A stretch of DNA of 64,000 nt from Gemmatimonadetes bacterium T265 (lineage in GTDB: Bacteria; Gemmatimonadota; Gemmatimonadetes; Gemmatimonadales; Gemmatimonadaceae). This document shows, one piece after another, positions 1-9,255 of the stretch (the first letter of the stretch is position 1; each line of letters opens with the position of its first letter). The position numbers were made by a program, and so were the translations under genes. Below the pieces are notes generated by a model. The model saw nothing but the letters and a program-made list of their open reading frames with translations. It ran no database searches and was not told the origin of the DNA. The stretch is from the NCBI GenBank assembly GCA_019973575.1, contig BPUI01000002.1, positions 930,001 to 994,000 of the forward strand, read 5' to 3'.

Positions 1-912
1 GTCGGGCTCATCCCCGACATCGCGGTGCTGCGCGACCGGGAGACCAACCCGGTGCGCAAGCGGATCTTCTCCGTCCTCTCGTTAGGCTGGCGCAACTCCG
101 ACCGCGAGTGGCGCCACTTCGCCCGCGCCTACCTGTTCCTCGCGGCGTTCTCGACCCCGCTCGTGCTCTCGGTGCACTCGGTGGTGTCGTTCGACTTCGC
201 GATGGCGCTCACGCCCGGCTGGCACGCGACCATCTTCCCGCCCTACTTCGTCGCCGGCGCCATCTTCTCGGGCTTCGCGATGGTCTGGACGATCGTCATC
301 CCGATCCGCCGCTGGTTCGGGCTCAAGCACTACGTGACCCTGAACCAGCTCGACGCGACGGCCAAGGTCGTCCTCTTTACCTCGCTCGTCGTCGGCTCGG
401 CGTACCTCATCGAGTTCTTCATCGCGTGGTACTCGGGCAACCCGGCCGAGATGGAGTACTTCTACAACCGCGTCTTCGGGCAGTGGTGGTGGAGCGCGTG
501 GATCCTACTGATCTGCAACATGGTGCTCCCCATGTCGCTCTTCTCGCAGAAGCTCCGCCGCAACACGACGTGGCTCTTCATCCTGAGCCTGTTCATCAAC
601 CTCGGGATGTGGTACGAGCGGTTCGTCATCGTCGTGCCGTCGCTCACGCACGAGTTCGAGCCGTGGCAGTGGACGCACTACATGCCGAGCTGGGTCGACA
701 TGAGCTTCCTCATCGGCTCGTTCGGGTGGTTCTTCATGTGGTTCCTGCTCTTCACCAAGCAGCTCCCGGTGTTCGCGCTGGCCGAAATCAAGGAGATCGT
801 GCCGCCGCGCATGGCGAGCGGGCACGTCGCGCCCGACCAGGCGATCGAGCACGGCGGAATGGCGAACCCGCTCACCGCGGGCGGCCCGCACACCGCCGGG
901 GGGACCGCCTGA
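1..912 (+). CDS. actC: Alternative Complex III membrane subunit ActC (NrfD family), 5'-truncated
   Basis: The reading frame is open from the first base, so the N-terminal part lies outside the window. The visible C-terminal part (about 303 residues) carries roughly six hydrophobic helices and ends in a soluble tail rich in Gly, Ala and Pro. NrfD-type subunits form the quinol-binding membrane part of Alternative Complex III, which passes electrons from quinol to cytochrome c. The identification rests on the helix pattern and on the following actD, actE and actF genes in canonical order. The stop overlaps the next ATG (TGATG), so translation is probably coupled. Confidence 0.85.
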   Translation, partial: VGLIPDIAVLRDRETNPVRKRIFSVLSLGWRNSDREWRHFARAYLFLAAFSTPLVLSVHSVVSFDFAMALTPGWHATIFPPYFVAGAIFSGFAMVWTIVIPIRRWFGLKHYVTLNQLDATAKVVLFTSLVVGSAYLIEFFIAWYSGNPAEMEYFYNRVFGQWWWSAWILLICNMVLPMSLFSQKLRRNTTWLFILSLFINLGMWYERFVIVVPSLTHEFEPWQWTHYMPSWVDMSFLIGSFGWFFMWFLLFTKQLPVFALAEIKEIVPPRMASGHVAPDQAIEHGGMANPLTAGGPHTAGGTA

Positions 913-1406
913 TGCAGGGCGTCGTCGCATCGTTCAAGGAGCTCGACTCCGCCGTGCACGCGATCGAGGAGCTCCGCAAGGCGCGCCTCGGCGACGTCAC
1001 GGTCTACACGCCCGCGCCGCGCCACGAGCTCGAAGAGGCGCTCGGCGCGCCCAACTCGCCCGTCCGCCGCTTCACCCTCGTCGGCGGGCTGCTGGGCGTG
1101 ACCTTCGGCTACTGGATCGCTATCTGGACGTCCGAGTACTGGCCGCTGGTGACGGGCGGGAAGGCGATCGCGAGCTGGATCCCCTACACGATCATCGGCT
1201 TCGAGATGATGGTCATGGTCGGGGCGCTCTCGACCGTGTTCGGCATGTTCTACATCAACCGGATTCCCCGCCTCACGATGACCGTGGGCTACGACCCGCG
1301 CTTCAGCCACGGCGACTACGGCGTGTTCGTCGCGACCGACCAGACCGGGCGCGCCGAGCAGCTGCTGCGTCAGTACGGCGCGGCCGACGTGCGCGGGGAC
1401 CGCTGA
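912..1406 (+). CDS. actD: Alternative Complex III subunit ActD (DUF3341)
   Basis: A 164-residue protein with a soluble N-terminal alpha/beta part (residues 1-50, starting MQGVVASFKELDSAVHAIEE), two membrane helices around residues 56-75 and 92-116, and a C-terminal segment containing HGDYGVFV. This is the architecture of the DUF3341 subunit that sits at the membrane face of Alternative Complex III. The ATG at 912 overlaps the actC stop codon and fixes the start; an open frame running further upstream is only a shadow of actC. Confidence 0.88.
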   Translation: MQGVVASFKELDSAVHAIEELRKARLGDVTVYTPAPRHELEEALGAPNSPVRRFTLVGGLLGVTFGYWIAIWTSEYWPLVTGGKAIASWIPYTIIGFEMMVMVGALSTVFGMFYINRIPRLTMTVGYDPRFSHGDYGVFVATDQTGRAEQLLRQYGAADVRGDR

Positions 1407-1409
1407 CCC

Positions 1410-2378
1410 ATGGCATCCGCAACCCGCACCCGACTCGTCCGCGCCACGGCCGGCGCGGCACTCCTGCCCGCGTTAGGCGCCTGCGACTGGTTCACCGACT
1501 TCAAGAACCAGCCGAAGATCGAGCCGTGGGAGCCCGTGTCGCAGCTCGACAGCGACACGACCCACCCGCCGCGCCCCAACCCGCAGAACTCCGTCCCGGT
1601 CTCCGGGACCTTCGTCGCCGCGTACCAGATCTCGTACAACCCGATCCCGAACGTGATCGATTCGATCGCGAACGCGACGACGAACCCCACGCCGGTGAGC
1701 CCCGCGTCGCTGCTCAACGGGCGCAAGTACTACCAGGTCAACTGCGTCGTCTGCCACGGCGATCAGGGGAAGGGGAACGGCCCGGCGACGCTCTACGGCG
1801 TGCCCGGGATCAACATCACGGCCGACCTGACGCGCGGCCGCAAGGACGGCTACATCTACGGAATGATGCGGAACGGCCGCGGCGCGATGCCGACGTACGA
1901 CCGCATCGAGGACATGGACCGCTGGGACGTCGTGAACTACGTCCGCGCGCTGCAGGGCGTCGTGCCTAACACCGCGGGCGTGGGCCCGGTCGGCTACCCG
2001 GGTCAGAACGGCGCGACGGTCCCGGGCTACACCGCGACCGCCCCGAGCCTCCCGCCGCCGATGTGGCGCGAGCCGCGCGGCGCCGCCGGCGGCACGAGCC
2101 GGGCGTCGATGGCGCCGGGCAACGCCGGCGAGGTCCGCTCGCCCGCGATGGTGCTCGGCGAGCTCGGCCGACCGGTGTCGACGGCCGCCAACGACTCCGG
2201 TCCCGCGGCGCGCCGCGCCGCCGAGACCACGCCCGTCCGCCCCGTCGAGCAGGCACCCGCGGCGCAGGAGGCCGCGCCCAGCCTCGGCCGCACCACGCCC
2301 GGCACCTCCGTCCCGAGCAACGGCCGCCCGACAGGCGCCGTGCGGGGCGTCCAGACCACCCCCGGAGGCCGCCCGTGA
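1410..2378 (+). CDS. actE: Alternative Complex III monohaem cytochrome c lipoprotein ActE
   Basis: A 322-residue protein with a lipobox-like end to its signal sequence (L22-G-A-C25), so it is probably lipid-anchored and periplasmic. One c-type haem site is seen: C112-V-V-C115-H116, and M160 in GAMPTY is the likely axial ligand. The last 110 residues are low-complexity Pro/Ala/Thr/Arg with no recognisable domain. In Alternative Complex III, ActE carries electrons from the complex to the terminal oxidase. It starts three bases after actD and overlaps actF by four bases. Confidence 0.88.
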   Translation: MASATRTRLVRATAGAALLPALGACDWFTDFKNQPKIEPWEPVSQLDSDTTHPPRPNPQNSVPVSGTFVAAYQISYNPIPNVIDSIANATTNPTPVSPASLLNGRKYYQVNCVVCHGDQGKGNGPATLYGVPGINITADLTRGRKDGYIYGMMRNGRGAMPTYDRIEDMDRWDVVNYVRALQGVVPNTAGVGPVGYPGQNGATVPGYTATAPSLPPPMWREPRGAAGGTSRASMAPGNAGEVRSPAMVLGELGRPVSTAANDSGPAARRAAETTPVRPVEQAPAAQEAAPSLGRTTPGTSVPSNGRPTGAVRGVQTTPGGRP

Positions 2379-3703
2379 GCGCGCACGCCGCCCACGCGCC
2401 CACGCGTGAGGAACTCGTTCGCCTGATCGCGAACAAGCCGATCAACCCAACGCTCAAGCTCGCGGCGCTCGCCCTCGCGGCGCTCGGCGCGATCCTCTTC
2501 ATCGTCGGCGCCGTCACCGGCAACGACCGGGCCTGGCTCGCCCTGCACTTCAACTGGCTGTTCTTCACGATCCCCTCCGCCGCGGGGATCGCGCTCGCCG
2601 CGGTGCAGCGGCTGACGACGGCGCGCTGGTCGCGCCCGGTCATCCGCTTCACCGAAGGGTTCGTCGCCTGGCTGCCGGTGGCGTTCGTCCTGCTCCTGCT
2701 GATCCTCTTCCCGGGCGCGTCCCACATCTTCTCGTGGGCGAAGCAGACGGTCGAGGTCCACCAGAAGGCGATCTACCTCGACCCGACGTTCTTCCGCCTG
2801 CGCGGCATCCTCGTCTTCGGGGCGATGACCGCGTTCATGCTCTGGTTCGTCTACCGCTCCGTGCGGCTCGACGTCGGGCTGATCCCGGACGAGGGCGCGT
2901 CGTGGGCCGCCGGCATCCGCGCCGGCATGCGACGCGGCTTCGGCGAGGAGCGGCGCGAGTTGCACAGCACGCACTCGCTACTCGGCAAGCTCGCCGTCGT
3001 CGTCGTGATGCTCTACGGCTACGGCTGGGTGATCCTCTCGTGGGATTACTCGATGACCCTGTCGCTGCACTTCCAGAGCACGATGTACGGCTGGCAGGTC
3101 TTCATGGGCGGCTGGCTCATCATGCTCATGACCCTCGCGGTGTTCATGCGCTACTGGCGCGCACACCTCGGCGGCACGGACCTCATCAACGACAACCACT
3201 ACCACGACGTCGGCAAGCTCTGCTTCGCGTTCACCGCGTTCTGGGGCTACCTCACGTTCAGCCAGTACCTCGTCATCTGGTACGGCAACCTGCCGGAAGA
3301 GACGCACTTCTTCCGCCTGCGCCTGAGCGACCCGTGGGGCTTCACGATGACGGCGGTGTTCACGATGATGTTCGTCGTCCCGTTCTTCACCCTCCTGAGC
3401 AAGGCCGCCAAGCTCTACTCGCCGGTCATGGCGACGGTCGCCTTCACCGCGATCCTCGGCCTCTGGCTGCACCGCTACATGGAGGTCTACCCGTCGGTGT
3501 TCGGCGAGGTCTCGAACATGCCGTTCGGGTTCTACGAGATCGGGATCGGGCTCGGCATGCTCGGCCTCTGGGGCTTCTGCTACATGAGCTTCATGGACGC
3601 GTTCCCGAAGATGCGCGTCGCCTTCCAGACCTCCCCGTACCGCGACGAAGTGCAGGTGCCAGTCGACGCGCGGACGATGGAGCCGCTGCCGGCGCACGAG
3701 TAA
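2375..3703 (+). CDS. actF: Alternative Complex III membrane subunit ActF
   Basis: A 442-residue integral membrane protein with about ten hydrophobic helices. The GTG at 2375 overlaps the actE stop (GTGA) and gives an N-terminus beginning VSAHAAHAPTREELVRLI. The open frame extends upstream to 2063, but that part is an Arg-rich shadow of actE. ActF is the second small quinol-complex membrane subunit and is the usual last act gene. No cytochrome oxidase gene follows; a 12-bp hairpin ends the operon. Confidence 0.87.
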   Translation: MSAHAAHAPTREELVRLIANKPINPTLKLAALALAALGAILFIVGAVTGNDRAWLALHFNWLFFTIPSAAGIALAAVQRLTTARWSRPVIRFTEGFVAWLPVAFVLLLLILFPGASHIFSWAKQTVEVHQKAIYLDPTFFRLRGILVFGAMTAFMLWFVYRSVRLDVGLIPDEGASWAAGIRAGMRRGFGEERRELHSTHSLLGKLAVVVVMLYGYGWVILSWDYSMTLSLHFQSTMYGWQVFMGGWLIMLMTLAVFMRYWRAHLGGTDLINDNHYHDVGKLCFAFTAFWGYLTFSQYLVIWYGNLPEETHFFRLRLSDPWGFTMTAVFTMMFVVPFFTLLSKAAKLYSPVMATVAFTAILGLWLHRYMEVYPSVFGEVSNMPFGFYEIGIGLGMLGLWGFCYMSFMDAFPKMRVAFQTSPYRDEVQVPVDARTMEPLPAHE

Positions 3704-3729
3704 CACGCTCCTTGGTCCGATCGAACGCG

Positions 3730-3764
3730 CGGCCGGCGACCTTTACTCGGGTCGCCGGCCGTTT
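3730..3764 (+). terminator. Rho-independent terminator after actF
   Basis: A perfect 12-bp stem (3730-3741 with 3750-3761, CGGCCGGCGACC) with an 8-base loop, followed by TTT. It lies 26 bases after the actF stop and before the tRNA promoter. Confidence 0.75.
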
Positions 3765-3801
3765 CGTACGGGGCTGTGCTCGCATCGGAGCACGCGTCGG
3801 A

Positions 3802-3831
3802 TTGACAGGTCAGGCACGCCGCGCGTATCGT
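3802..3831 (+). promoter_or_regulatory. Sigma-70 type promoter of the tRNA-Ala gene
   Basis: A perfect -35 box TTGACA (3802-3807), an 18-base spacer, and the -10-like TATCGT (3826-3831). The tRNA begins 22 bases further on, a normal leader for a stable RNA gene. This is one of the few consensus -35 boxes found in the window. Confidence 0.6.
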
Positions 3832-3852
3832 TTGCATCGGAGTACGACGCGC

Positions 3853-3923
3853 GGGGGCTTGGTGAAGCGGGATCACGACTGGTTTGCAACCAGTAATCAC
3901 GGGTTCGATTCCCGTAGCCTCCA
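3853..3923 (+). tRNA. tRNA-Ala (anticodon TGC)
   Basis: A full cloverleaf can be drawn. The acceptor is GGGGGCT with AGCCTCC and contains the G3-U70 wobble, the alanine identity element. The D arm is GTGA/TCAC with a short 7-base loop. The anticodon arm is ACTGG/CCAGT with loop TTTGCAA, giving anticodon TGC at 3885-3887. The variable loop has 4 bases. The T arm is ACGGG/CCCGT with loop TTCGATT. The discriminator is A and CCA is not encoded. At 71 bases it is slightly short because of the small D and variable loops. Confidence 0.93.
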
Positions 3924-4024
3924 CTTCGGTCATCTCGCCCCGCCTGATCAGCGCGCCATCATCGTTCGCGATGGTGGCGCGCTCGGTATCCGCGGTAACC
4001 CTCGCCTCCCAACGCTTCGCTATC

Positions 4025-4504
4025 ATGGCCGCCTCCGTCGCCGCACCCGCCACGCCCGCGTTGGGCACGCTCGCCCCCGACTTCACGCTCCCGAGCACGG
4101 GCGGCGACCAGGTCACGCTCTCGGCGCTGCGCGGACAGCGCGTGCTGATCGCCTTCTTTCCGCTTGCCTTTACGAGCACGTGCACCGCCGAGATGTGTGC
4201 GTTTAGCGACGATTACGACGCGTTCGCGGCCGAAGGCGTGACGGTCCTCCCGATCAGCGTCGACTCGATCCCGACGCTGAAGGAGTTCAAGGCCAAGCAC
4301 GAGCTCAAGTCCGAGTTCCTGAGCGACTTCCGGCGTGACGTCTCGCGCGCGTACGGCGTGCTGCTCGAGCACACGTTCTTCTCGACGCGCGCGTACTTTC
4401 TCCTCGACCGCGACGGCGTGGTCCGCTGGGCCCATGTGGAGGAGAACCCCGGCCTGCGCCGCGACGACGCCGAACTCCTCGCCGCGATCCGCTCGAACGC
4501 CTGA
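4025..4504 (+). CDS. Peroxiredoxin (AhpC/TSA family, PrxQ/BCP-like)
   Basis: A 159-residue cytosolic thiol peroxidase that reduces hydrogen peroxide and organic peroxides. The thioredoxin fold begins at GTLAPDFTLPSTGGDQVTLS. The active site reads FFPLAFTSTCTAEMC: the peroxidatic Cys is C53, in the family pattern P-x3-T-x2-C, and C58 five residues later is placed like the resolving Cys of BCP/PrxQ enzymes. ATG 4025 is chosen because the open frame upstream runs back into the tRNA. Reductant is probably a thioredoxin; a thioredoxin reductase gene lies at 38292. Confidence 0.85.
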   Translation: MAASVAAPATPALGTLAPDFTLPSTGGDQVTLSALRGQRVLIAFFPLAFTSTCTAEMCAFSDDYDAFAAEGVTVLPISVDSIPTLKEFKAKHELKSEFLSDFRRDVSRAYGVLLEHTFFSTRAYFLLDRDGVVRWAHVEENPGLRRDDAELLAAIRSNA

Positions 4505-4615
4505 CCCGGCCGCCGCGGCTGCGGATCCCCAGTGACCCGACCCGCGGCGGCGCGTCGTGGGTGAGCGCAACCCGGCCCGCCGGCCGGAGTACCTCACACT
4601 GCCAGTCCCACCGCC

Positions 4616-6202
4616 GTGACGATCGCCCCATCGCCCCGCTCCTACGCCGCCGACGTGACCGGCCCCACGCTGCTCGCGCGCGTGGCCGCCGCGATCGCCG
4701 CCGCGCCCGAGCCCGACGACTTCGGCCCCGTCGCGCTCGCGGGGATCGCCGCGGCCGCCGGCGCGGTCGGTGCCGCGATCACCGCAGTGCAGGGCGCCGC
4801 GCGCGCAATCCGATGGAGCGTCGGCGCCCCGGGCAATCCGGGCGACACTCGCCCCGACGTCGTGCGGCGCGCGATACCTCGCGCCGCGGCAAACGCGCCG
4901 GCGTACGAGCTGCTCGTCGTCTCGCCCGGTCAGCCGATCGATGACGCCGAACTCGACGCCGCGCTCGCACTGCTCGGCGCCGTGCTCGGTCCCGCGGACC
5001 GCGCCGACGCGCTCGGCCGCGAGGTCGAGGCGCACGCCCGCGCCGCGGCCGACGAACGCGACTTCGCTGCCGCAGTCATCGACGCGCTTCCGCTCGGCGT
5101 CTACGTGACCGACCGCGAGCACCGCGTTCGTCTCTGGAACCGCAAGCGTGAGGTCGACACCCTCGGCGTGGCCCGCGAGGCGGCGATCGGGCGCACGGTG
5201 TTCGACGTCCTCCCGCGCCAGAACGCGGCCCTCGTCCGTCGCGAGCTGGACGAGGTCCTCGCGAGCGGAACCATGCAGCGCCTCGACACCGAGAGCACGG
5301 CCAGCGGCGAGGCGCGCACCTACCGGCTGTCCAAAATCCCGATGGCGCTCGGCAGCGACGCCCCGACCCACGTCATCACCGTCGGCGAGGACGTGACCGA
5401 GTGGCGCGCCGCGCTCGAACGCACCGCACAGGCCGAAAAGCTGGCTGCGGTCGGGCAGCTCGCGGCCGGCGTCATGCACGAGATCAACAACCCGCTCGGT
5501 ACGATCGCGGCCTGCGCCGAGACGATGACGCTCGGGCTGGCCGAGCTTCCGGCCGAGTCGCGACCGCCGGGATTCGGCGAGTACCTGCGGATCGTCGACC
5601 ACGAGGTGCACCGCTGCCGCCGGATCGTCGACGGGCTGCTCAACTTCAGCCGCGCGCGCGAGCCGCGGCGCGCGCGCGTCTCGATCGACGCCGTGGTCGA
5701 ACAGACGCTGGGCCTGCTCCGGCACCACGCGCGCTTCAAACGCTGCGCGGTGCGGCTCGACCTGGGCCCGACGCTCGGCGAGACCGCCGTCCCCGAAATC
5801 CTCGGCGACCCCGACCAGCTGACCCAGATTGCGATGGCGCTCCTGCTCAACGCGGCGGATGCGGTAGCCGCGGCGGGAGCGCAGGACGCTATGGAACCCG
5901 GGCGCGAGCCGACGCGCCGCGGCATCACCGTGCGTACCGCGCGCGACGTGCTCGACGTCGGCGACGACGCGGGCGTGCGGGACGCGGCCGTGCTCGAAGT
6001 CGTCGACGAGGGAACGGGCATGTCGCGCGACGTGCTGGCGAAGATCTTCGACCCGTTCTTCACGACCAAGGCGCCCGGCGACGGGACCGGACTCGGCCTT
6101 GCGATCTGCTACGGCCTCGTGCGCGACCTGGACGGGCGCATCGACGTCGACAGCACGCCGGGACTCGGTACGACCTTCCGTGTCCTCATCCCCGCCGCGT
6201 GA
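4616..6202 (+). CDS. Cytosolic PAS-domain sensor histidine kinase (NtrB-like)
   Basis: A 528-residue kinase without membrane helices. Residues 15-140 are an Ala-rich, GAF-like region without a clear signature. Residues 149-260 form a PAS domain ([13 protein letters not shown]). The HisKA box is [16 protein letters not shown] with phosphoacceptor H288, the H-E-I-N-N-P form typical of NtrB-type kinases. The ATPase part has [15 protein letters not shown] and [12 protein letters not shown] 4616 is the first good start. It lies 27 bases before a receiver-only regulator, its probable partner. Confidence 0.85.
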   Translation: MTIAPSPRSYAADVTGPTLLARVAAAIAAAPEPDDFGPVALAGIAAAAGAVGAAITAVQGAARAIRWSVGAPGNPGDTRPDVVRRAIPRAAANAPAYELLVVSPGQPIDDAELDAALALLGAVLGPADRADALGREVEAHARAAADERDFAAAVIDALPLGVYVTDREHRVRLWNRKREVDTLGVAREAAIGRTVFDVLPRQNAALVRRELDEVLASGTMQRLDTESTASGEARTYRLSKIPMALGSDAPTHVITVGEDVTEWRAALERTAQAEKLAAVGQLAAGVMHEINNPLGTIAACAETMTLGLAELPAESRPPGFGEYLRIVDHEVHRCRRIVDGLLNFSRAREPRRARVSIDAVVEQTLGLLRHHARFKRCAVRLDLGPTLGETAVPEILGDPDQLTQIAMALLLNAADAVAAAGAQDAMEPGREPTRRGITVRTARDVLDVGDDAGVRDAAVLEVVDEGTGMSRDVLAKIFDPFFTTKAPGDGTGLGLAICYGLVRDLDGRIDVDSTPGLGTTFRVLIPAA

Positions 6203-6229
6203 CGACCGCGCCGCGGTGCCCGGTGGTAC

Positions 6230-6748
6230 GTGGCGCCGGGCGCTGAGGACGTAGCGCCGGGCCGCGTGCTCGTCGCCGAGGACGAGGAGCACCTCGGGAC
6301 GCTGCTCGCGCAGTTCCTCCGCGGGCGCGGGTTGGACGTGACGCTCGTACGCGACGGGGCGGCCGCCGTCGCGGAGCTCGCGGGCGGGAAGTTCGACGCG
6401 GCGGTGGTCGACGTGCAGATGCCCGGCGCGGACGGTTTCGCCGTGCTTACCGCAGTCGCCGGACTGGCGCGGCCGGCCGAGGTGATCATCGCGAGCGGCA
6501 ACGGCACGCGCGAGACGGCGCTCGCCGCGCTTCGGGGCGGCGCCTACGCGACGGTCGCGAAGCCGTACCGCATGGCCGAGGTCGAGCTGGTCGTGCGGCG
6601 CGCCGTCGAGGTGCGCCGGTTGCGCGATACCGTCCTGCGCTTACAGCGCGAGTGCGAGACGCTGCGCGCCGAAGTCGAGCGGCGAGGGCCCGCGCCGCCA
6701 TCCGCCGCCCGCGGCGGAACGAACGATGCCGGCGACGCACCGGCATGA
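6230..6748 (+). CDS. Receiver-domain response regulator lacking an output domain
   Basis: A 172-residue protein with one CheY-like receiver: acidic pocket E17-D-E, phosphoacceptor D61 (VVDVQMPG), S89 in IIASG and K111 in VAKPY. After residue 120 there is a coiled-coil-like stretch (residues 122-155) and a disordered tail, with no AAA+ or helix-turn-helix domain. The shape is that of an NtrC regulator cut off after its linker. GTG 6230 is used; GTG 6266 is an alternative start directly at the receiver. The stop overlaps the next start as ATGA. Confidence 0.8.
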   Translation: MAPGAEDVAPGRVLVAEDEEHLGTLLAQFLRGRGLDVTLVRDGAAAVAELAGGKFDAAVVDVQMPGADGFAVLTAVAGLARPAEVIIASGNGTRETALAALRGGAYATVAKPYRMAEVELVVRRAVEVRRLRDTVLRLQRECETLRAEVERRGPAPPSAARGGTNDAGDAPA

Positions 6749-7413
6749 AGCTCCTCGTCATCGAAGACGACCCGACGGTCGGCCAGTTCGTCAAGCGCGG
6801 CCTCGAAGAACAGCGCTGGGGCGTCGAGCTGGCGACCGACGGCGAGCGCGGCGAACGCCTGGCCGCGAGTGGCGCGTACGATCTCGTGATTCTCGACATG
6901 CGCCTGCCAGGCAAGTCGGGGCTCGACGTGCTCACCGCGCTTCGGGCGCGCGGGTTCGAGCGGCCCGTGCTCGTGCTCACGGCGCAGGACGCCGTCGACG
7001 CGAAGGTCACGGCGCTGCGGGCCGGCGCGGACGATTACGTGACGAAGCCGTTCGCGTTCGAAGAGCTCCTCGCGCGCGTCGAAGCCCTCGCGCGCCGGCC
7101 GCGGGCGCTCGCGTCCCCCGTGCTCCGCGTCGCCGACCTCGAACTCGACCAGGCGACGCGCGAGGTGACCCGCGCGGGGGAGCGCGTCGACCTCACCCCC
7201 AAGGAGTACGCCGTCCTCGAGTATCTGATGCGGCACGTCGGGCGCGTCCTGAGCCGGACGCTTATCACCGAGTACGCGTGGGGCTACCATTTCGACCCTG
7301 GCACCAACATCGTCGACGTCGTGATCACGCACCTCCGCAAGAAGGTCGACGCCCGGCACGCGCGAAAGCTGATCCAGACCGTGCGCGGGGTCGGGTACAC
7401 GATCAAGACGTAA
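6745..7413 (+). CDS. OmpR/PhoB-family response regulator
   Basis: A 222-residue two-domain regulator. The receiver (1-115) has the acidic pair E7-D8-D9, phosphoacceptor D51 and K101. The winged-helix DNA-binding domain (about 125-220) has the typical DLTPKEYAVLEYLMRH and ends with the LIQTVRGVGYTIK signature. ATG 6745 overlaps the previous stop; the open frame further upstream is a shadow. The cognate sensor kinase follows after a 23-base gap, as in CusRS- or PhoPQ-type pairs. Target genes cannot be told from the sequence. Confidence 0.9.
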   Translation: MKLLVIEDDPTVGQFVKRGLEEQRWGVELATDGERGERLAASGAYDLVILDMRLPGKSGLDVLTALRARGFERPVLVLTAQDAVDAKVTALRAGADDYVTKPFAFEELLARVEALARRPRALASPVLRVADLELDQATREVTRAGERVDLTPKEYAVLEYLMRHVGRVLSRTLITEYAWGYHFDPGTNIVDVVITHLRKKVDARHARKLIQTVRGVGYTIKT

Positions 7414-7436
7414 CCCGTCCCAGCGCTGCCCCTGCC

Positions 7437-9026
7437 GTGGCCACCGTCCGCACCCGGCTCGCCTCCGCATACGCCTTCGCCCTCGGCGGCACCACGCTCG
7501 TGCTCGCCGCGACCGTGTGGACCGCCCGCGGCGCGTCGGGCGACCGCGAGCTCCAGCGGTACGTGACCGAGCAGGCCGACGTCGCCACGCGGCTGCTCGA
7601 GCAGGCCGCCGGGCCCGGGCTGCCGCTGACCGACGTCAAGCGCCCGGAGCTCGTGACGCGGGTGGCGCTCCTCCTCGACGCGCTGCCGAACATCGTCTTC
7701 GTGCTCGACAGCGCAGACCGGATCGTCTACGAGTCCACGGACGCGCGGCTCCTCGACGCGGGGCAGGCGGACTACATCATCGACCAGTCGACGCAGCTGA
7801 GCCCGACCCTCTCGGCCAAGCTGTCGGTGCGCCGGGACACGGCGGGGGCGACGGGCGCGTACGTGCGCGCGCGCAACCTGCCCGCTCAGGAGGAGATGCT
7901 CGTCGTGCGCCGCGACGCGTCGCGCGACCTCGGGCCCATCCGCCGGATCGTGGTCGCGACGCCGACGCGCTCGGCGATCGACGCGCGGCGCGAGCTCTTC
8001 ACGTCGATGGTCGCGGTCATTCCGCTCGTGCTGCTCGCGTCGGGCGGCGTCGGGTGGTGGCTCGCGGGGCGCAGCGTGCGTCCGCTCGAGCGCGTGATCG
8101 ACGAGATGGAGGCGATCACCGACGGCCGCAGCCTGCACCGGCGACTCGCCGCCGGCGAACAGGCCCCGGAGGACGGCGACGAGCTGGCGCGCCTCACGAC
8201 GACGCTCAACGCGATGATCGGGCGCCTCGAGTCGTCGTTCGGCGCGCTGCGCCGGTTCACGGCGGACGCGAGCCACGAGCTCAAGACGCCGCTCACGGTG
8301 CTCCGCGCGACGGTCGAGCGGGCGATGACGGCTCCGCCGCAGTCGGCCGAGCAGCTCGTCGCGCTCGAGGAGGCGCTGCAGGAGGTGACGCGGATGGCCG
8401 CACTCGTCGACAGCCTGCTCACGCTCGCGCGTTTCGACGAGGGGCGCTTCGACCTGTACCGCGAGCCGGTCGCGCTCGCGCCGCTCATGCACGACGTCCT
8501 CGAGACGGCAACCATCCTCGGCGAGGACGCGGGGCTGACCATCCGGCTCGCCGCGTTGGAGCCGGCGACCGTGCTCGGCGACGCGACCCGGCTCCGGCAG
8601 CTGTTCCTGAATTTGGTCACGAACGCGATCAAATACACCCCGCGCGGCGGGCTCGTGGAGCTCGCGCTGCGGCGCGGGCCGGAGCTGCTGAACGGCGGCG
8701 ACGGGGTGCAGCTGACCGTCCGCGACACCGGCATCGGCATTTCGGCGGCGGACCTGCCGTACATCTTCGACCGGTTCTGGCGGGCGGACCGGGCGCGGTC
8801 GCGGCGGAGCGGCGGCGGCGCCGCGGGCAGTCTCGTGGAGCGCGGCGGGTTCGGGCTCGGCCTCGCGATCAGCCAATGGATCGCGCAGGCGCACGGCGGC
8901 ACGATCGCGGTCACGTCGCGATTTACGCGCGGCACGACTTTTACTGTGACGTTGCCGATCGAGGTCGGCGTCGCGCTCCCGGAGGAGTCGGCGGCCGGGG
9001 CTGAACTGCGTTCGGCGCCGACCTGA
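7437..9026 (+). CDS. Membrane sensor histidine kinase (HAMP-HisKA-HATPase), partner of the OmpR-type regulator
   Basis: A 529-residue inner-membrane kinase: helix 1 at about 12-30, a periplasmic sensor part to about 188, helix 2 at about 191-212, HAMP to about 265, and the HisKA box FTADASHELKTPLTVLRA with H280. The ATPase domain has LVTNAIKYTPRGG, DTGIGIS and FGLGLAIS. A Ser/Arg/Gly-rich insert of about 20 residues (RARSRRSGGGAAGS) sits in the ATP lid between FDRFWRAD and the G2 box. GTG 7437 is the first in-frame start after the regulator stop. Confidence 0.88.
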   Translation: MATVRTRLASAYAFALGGTTLVLAATVWTARGASGDRELQRYVTEQADVATRLLEQAAGPGLPLTDVKRPELVTRVALLLDALPNIVFVLDSADRIVYESTDARLLDAGQADYIIDQSTQLSPTLSAKLSVRRDTAGATGAYVRARNLPAQEEMLVVRRDASRDLGPIRRIVVATPTRSAIDARRELFTSMVAVIPLVLLASGGVGWWLAGRSVRPLERVIDEMEAITDGRSLHRRLAAGEQAPEDGDELARLTTTLNAMIGRLESSFGALRRFTADASHELKTPLTVLRATVERAMTAPPQSAEQLVALEEALQEVTRMAALVDSLLTLARFDEGRFDLYREPVALAPLMHDVLETATILGEDAGLTIRLAALEPATVLGDATRLRQLFLNLVTNAIKYTPRGGLVELALRRGPELLNGGDGVQLTVRDTGIGISAADLPYIFDRFWRADRARSRRSGGGAAGSLVERGGFGLGLAISQWIAQAHGGTIAVTSRFTRGTTFTVTLPIEVGVALPEESAAGAELRSAPT

Positions 9027-9255
9027 GGCGGCGGCGCGGCCGGTGTCGGCTGGGCCGGCGTTCGCGGGGGCGTGTGACGCGTGACCGGTCGGCCGTCGGG
9101 TCGTCCGCGCGCGTAATGGAATCCTAATCCGCGCGCCATTCCTCCGTCACGAACCTTGCGTACGATTGGCGACGTGACCGCCGCGTCAGCGGCCGTCTCG
9201 TCGGGGTGTGAATCGTCGCGCCCCGCGCCCCATCCGCCGCTCGCCCCGCCGCCTC

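Noticed and set aside
3853-3923. Reading of the tRNA as tRNA-Cys because of TTGCAAC in the anticodon loop
   Set aside because: The five-pair anticodon stem fixes the loop as TTTGCAA, so the anticodon is TGC, and the G3-U70 pair is an alanine mark.
9027-9255. Gap before the first tonB examined for genes or structured RNA
   Set aside because: Only GC-rich spacer and a weak GGAAT/ATTCC inverted pair were seen; no convincing feature.
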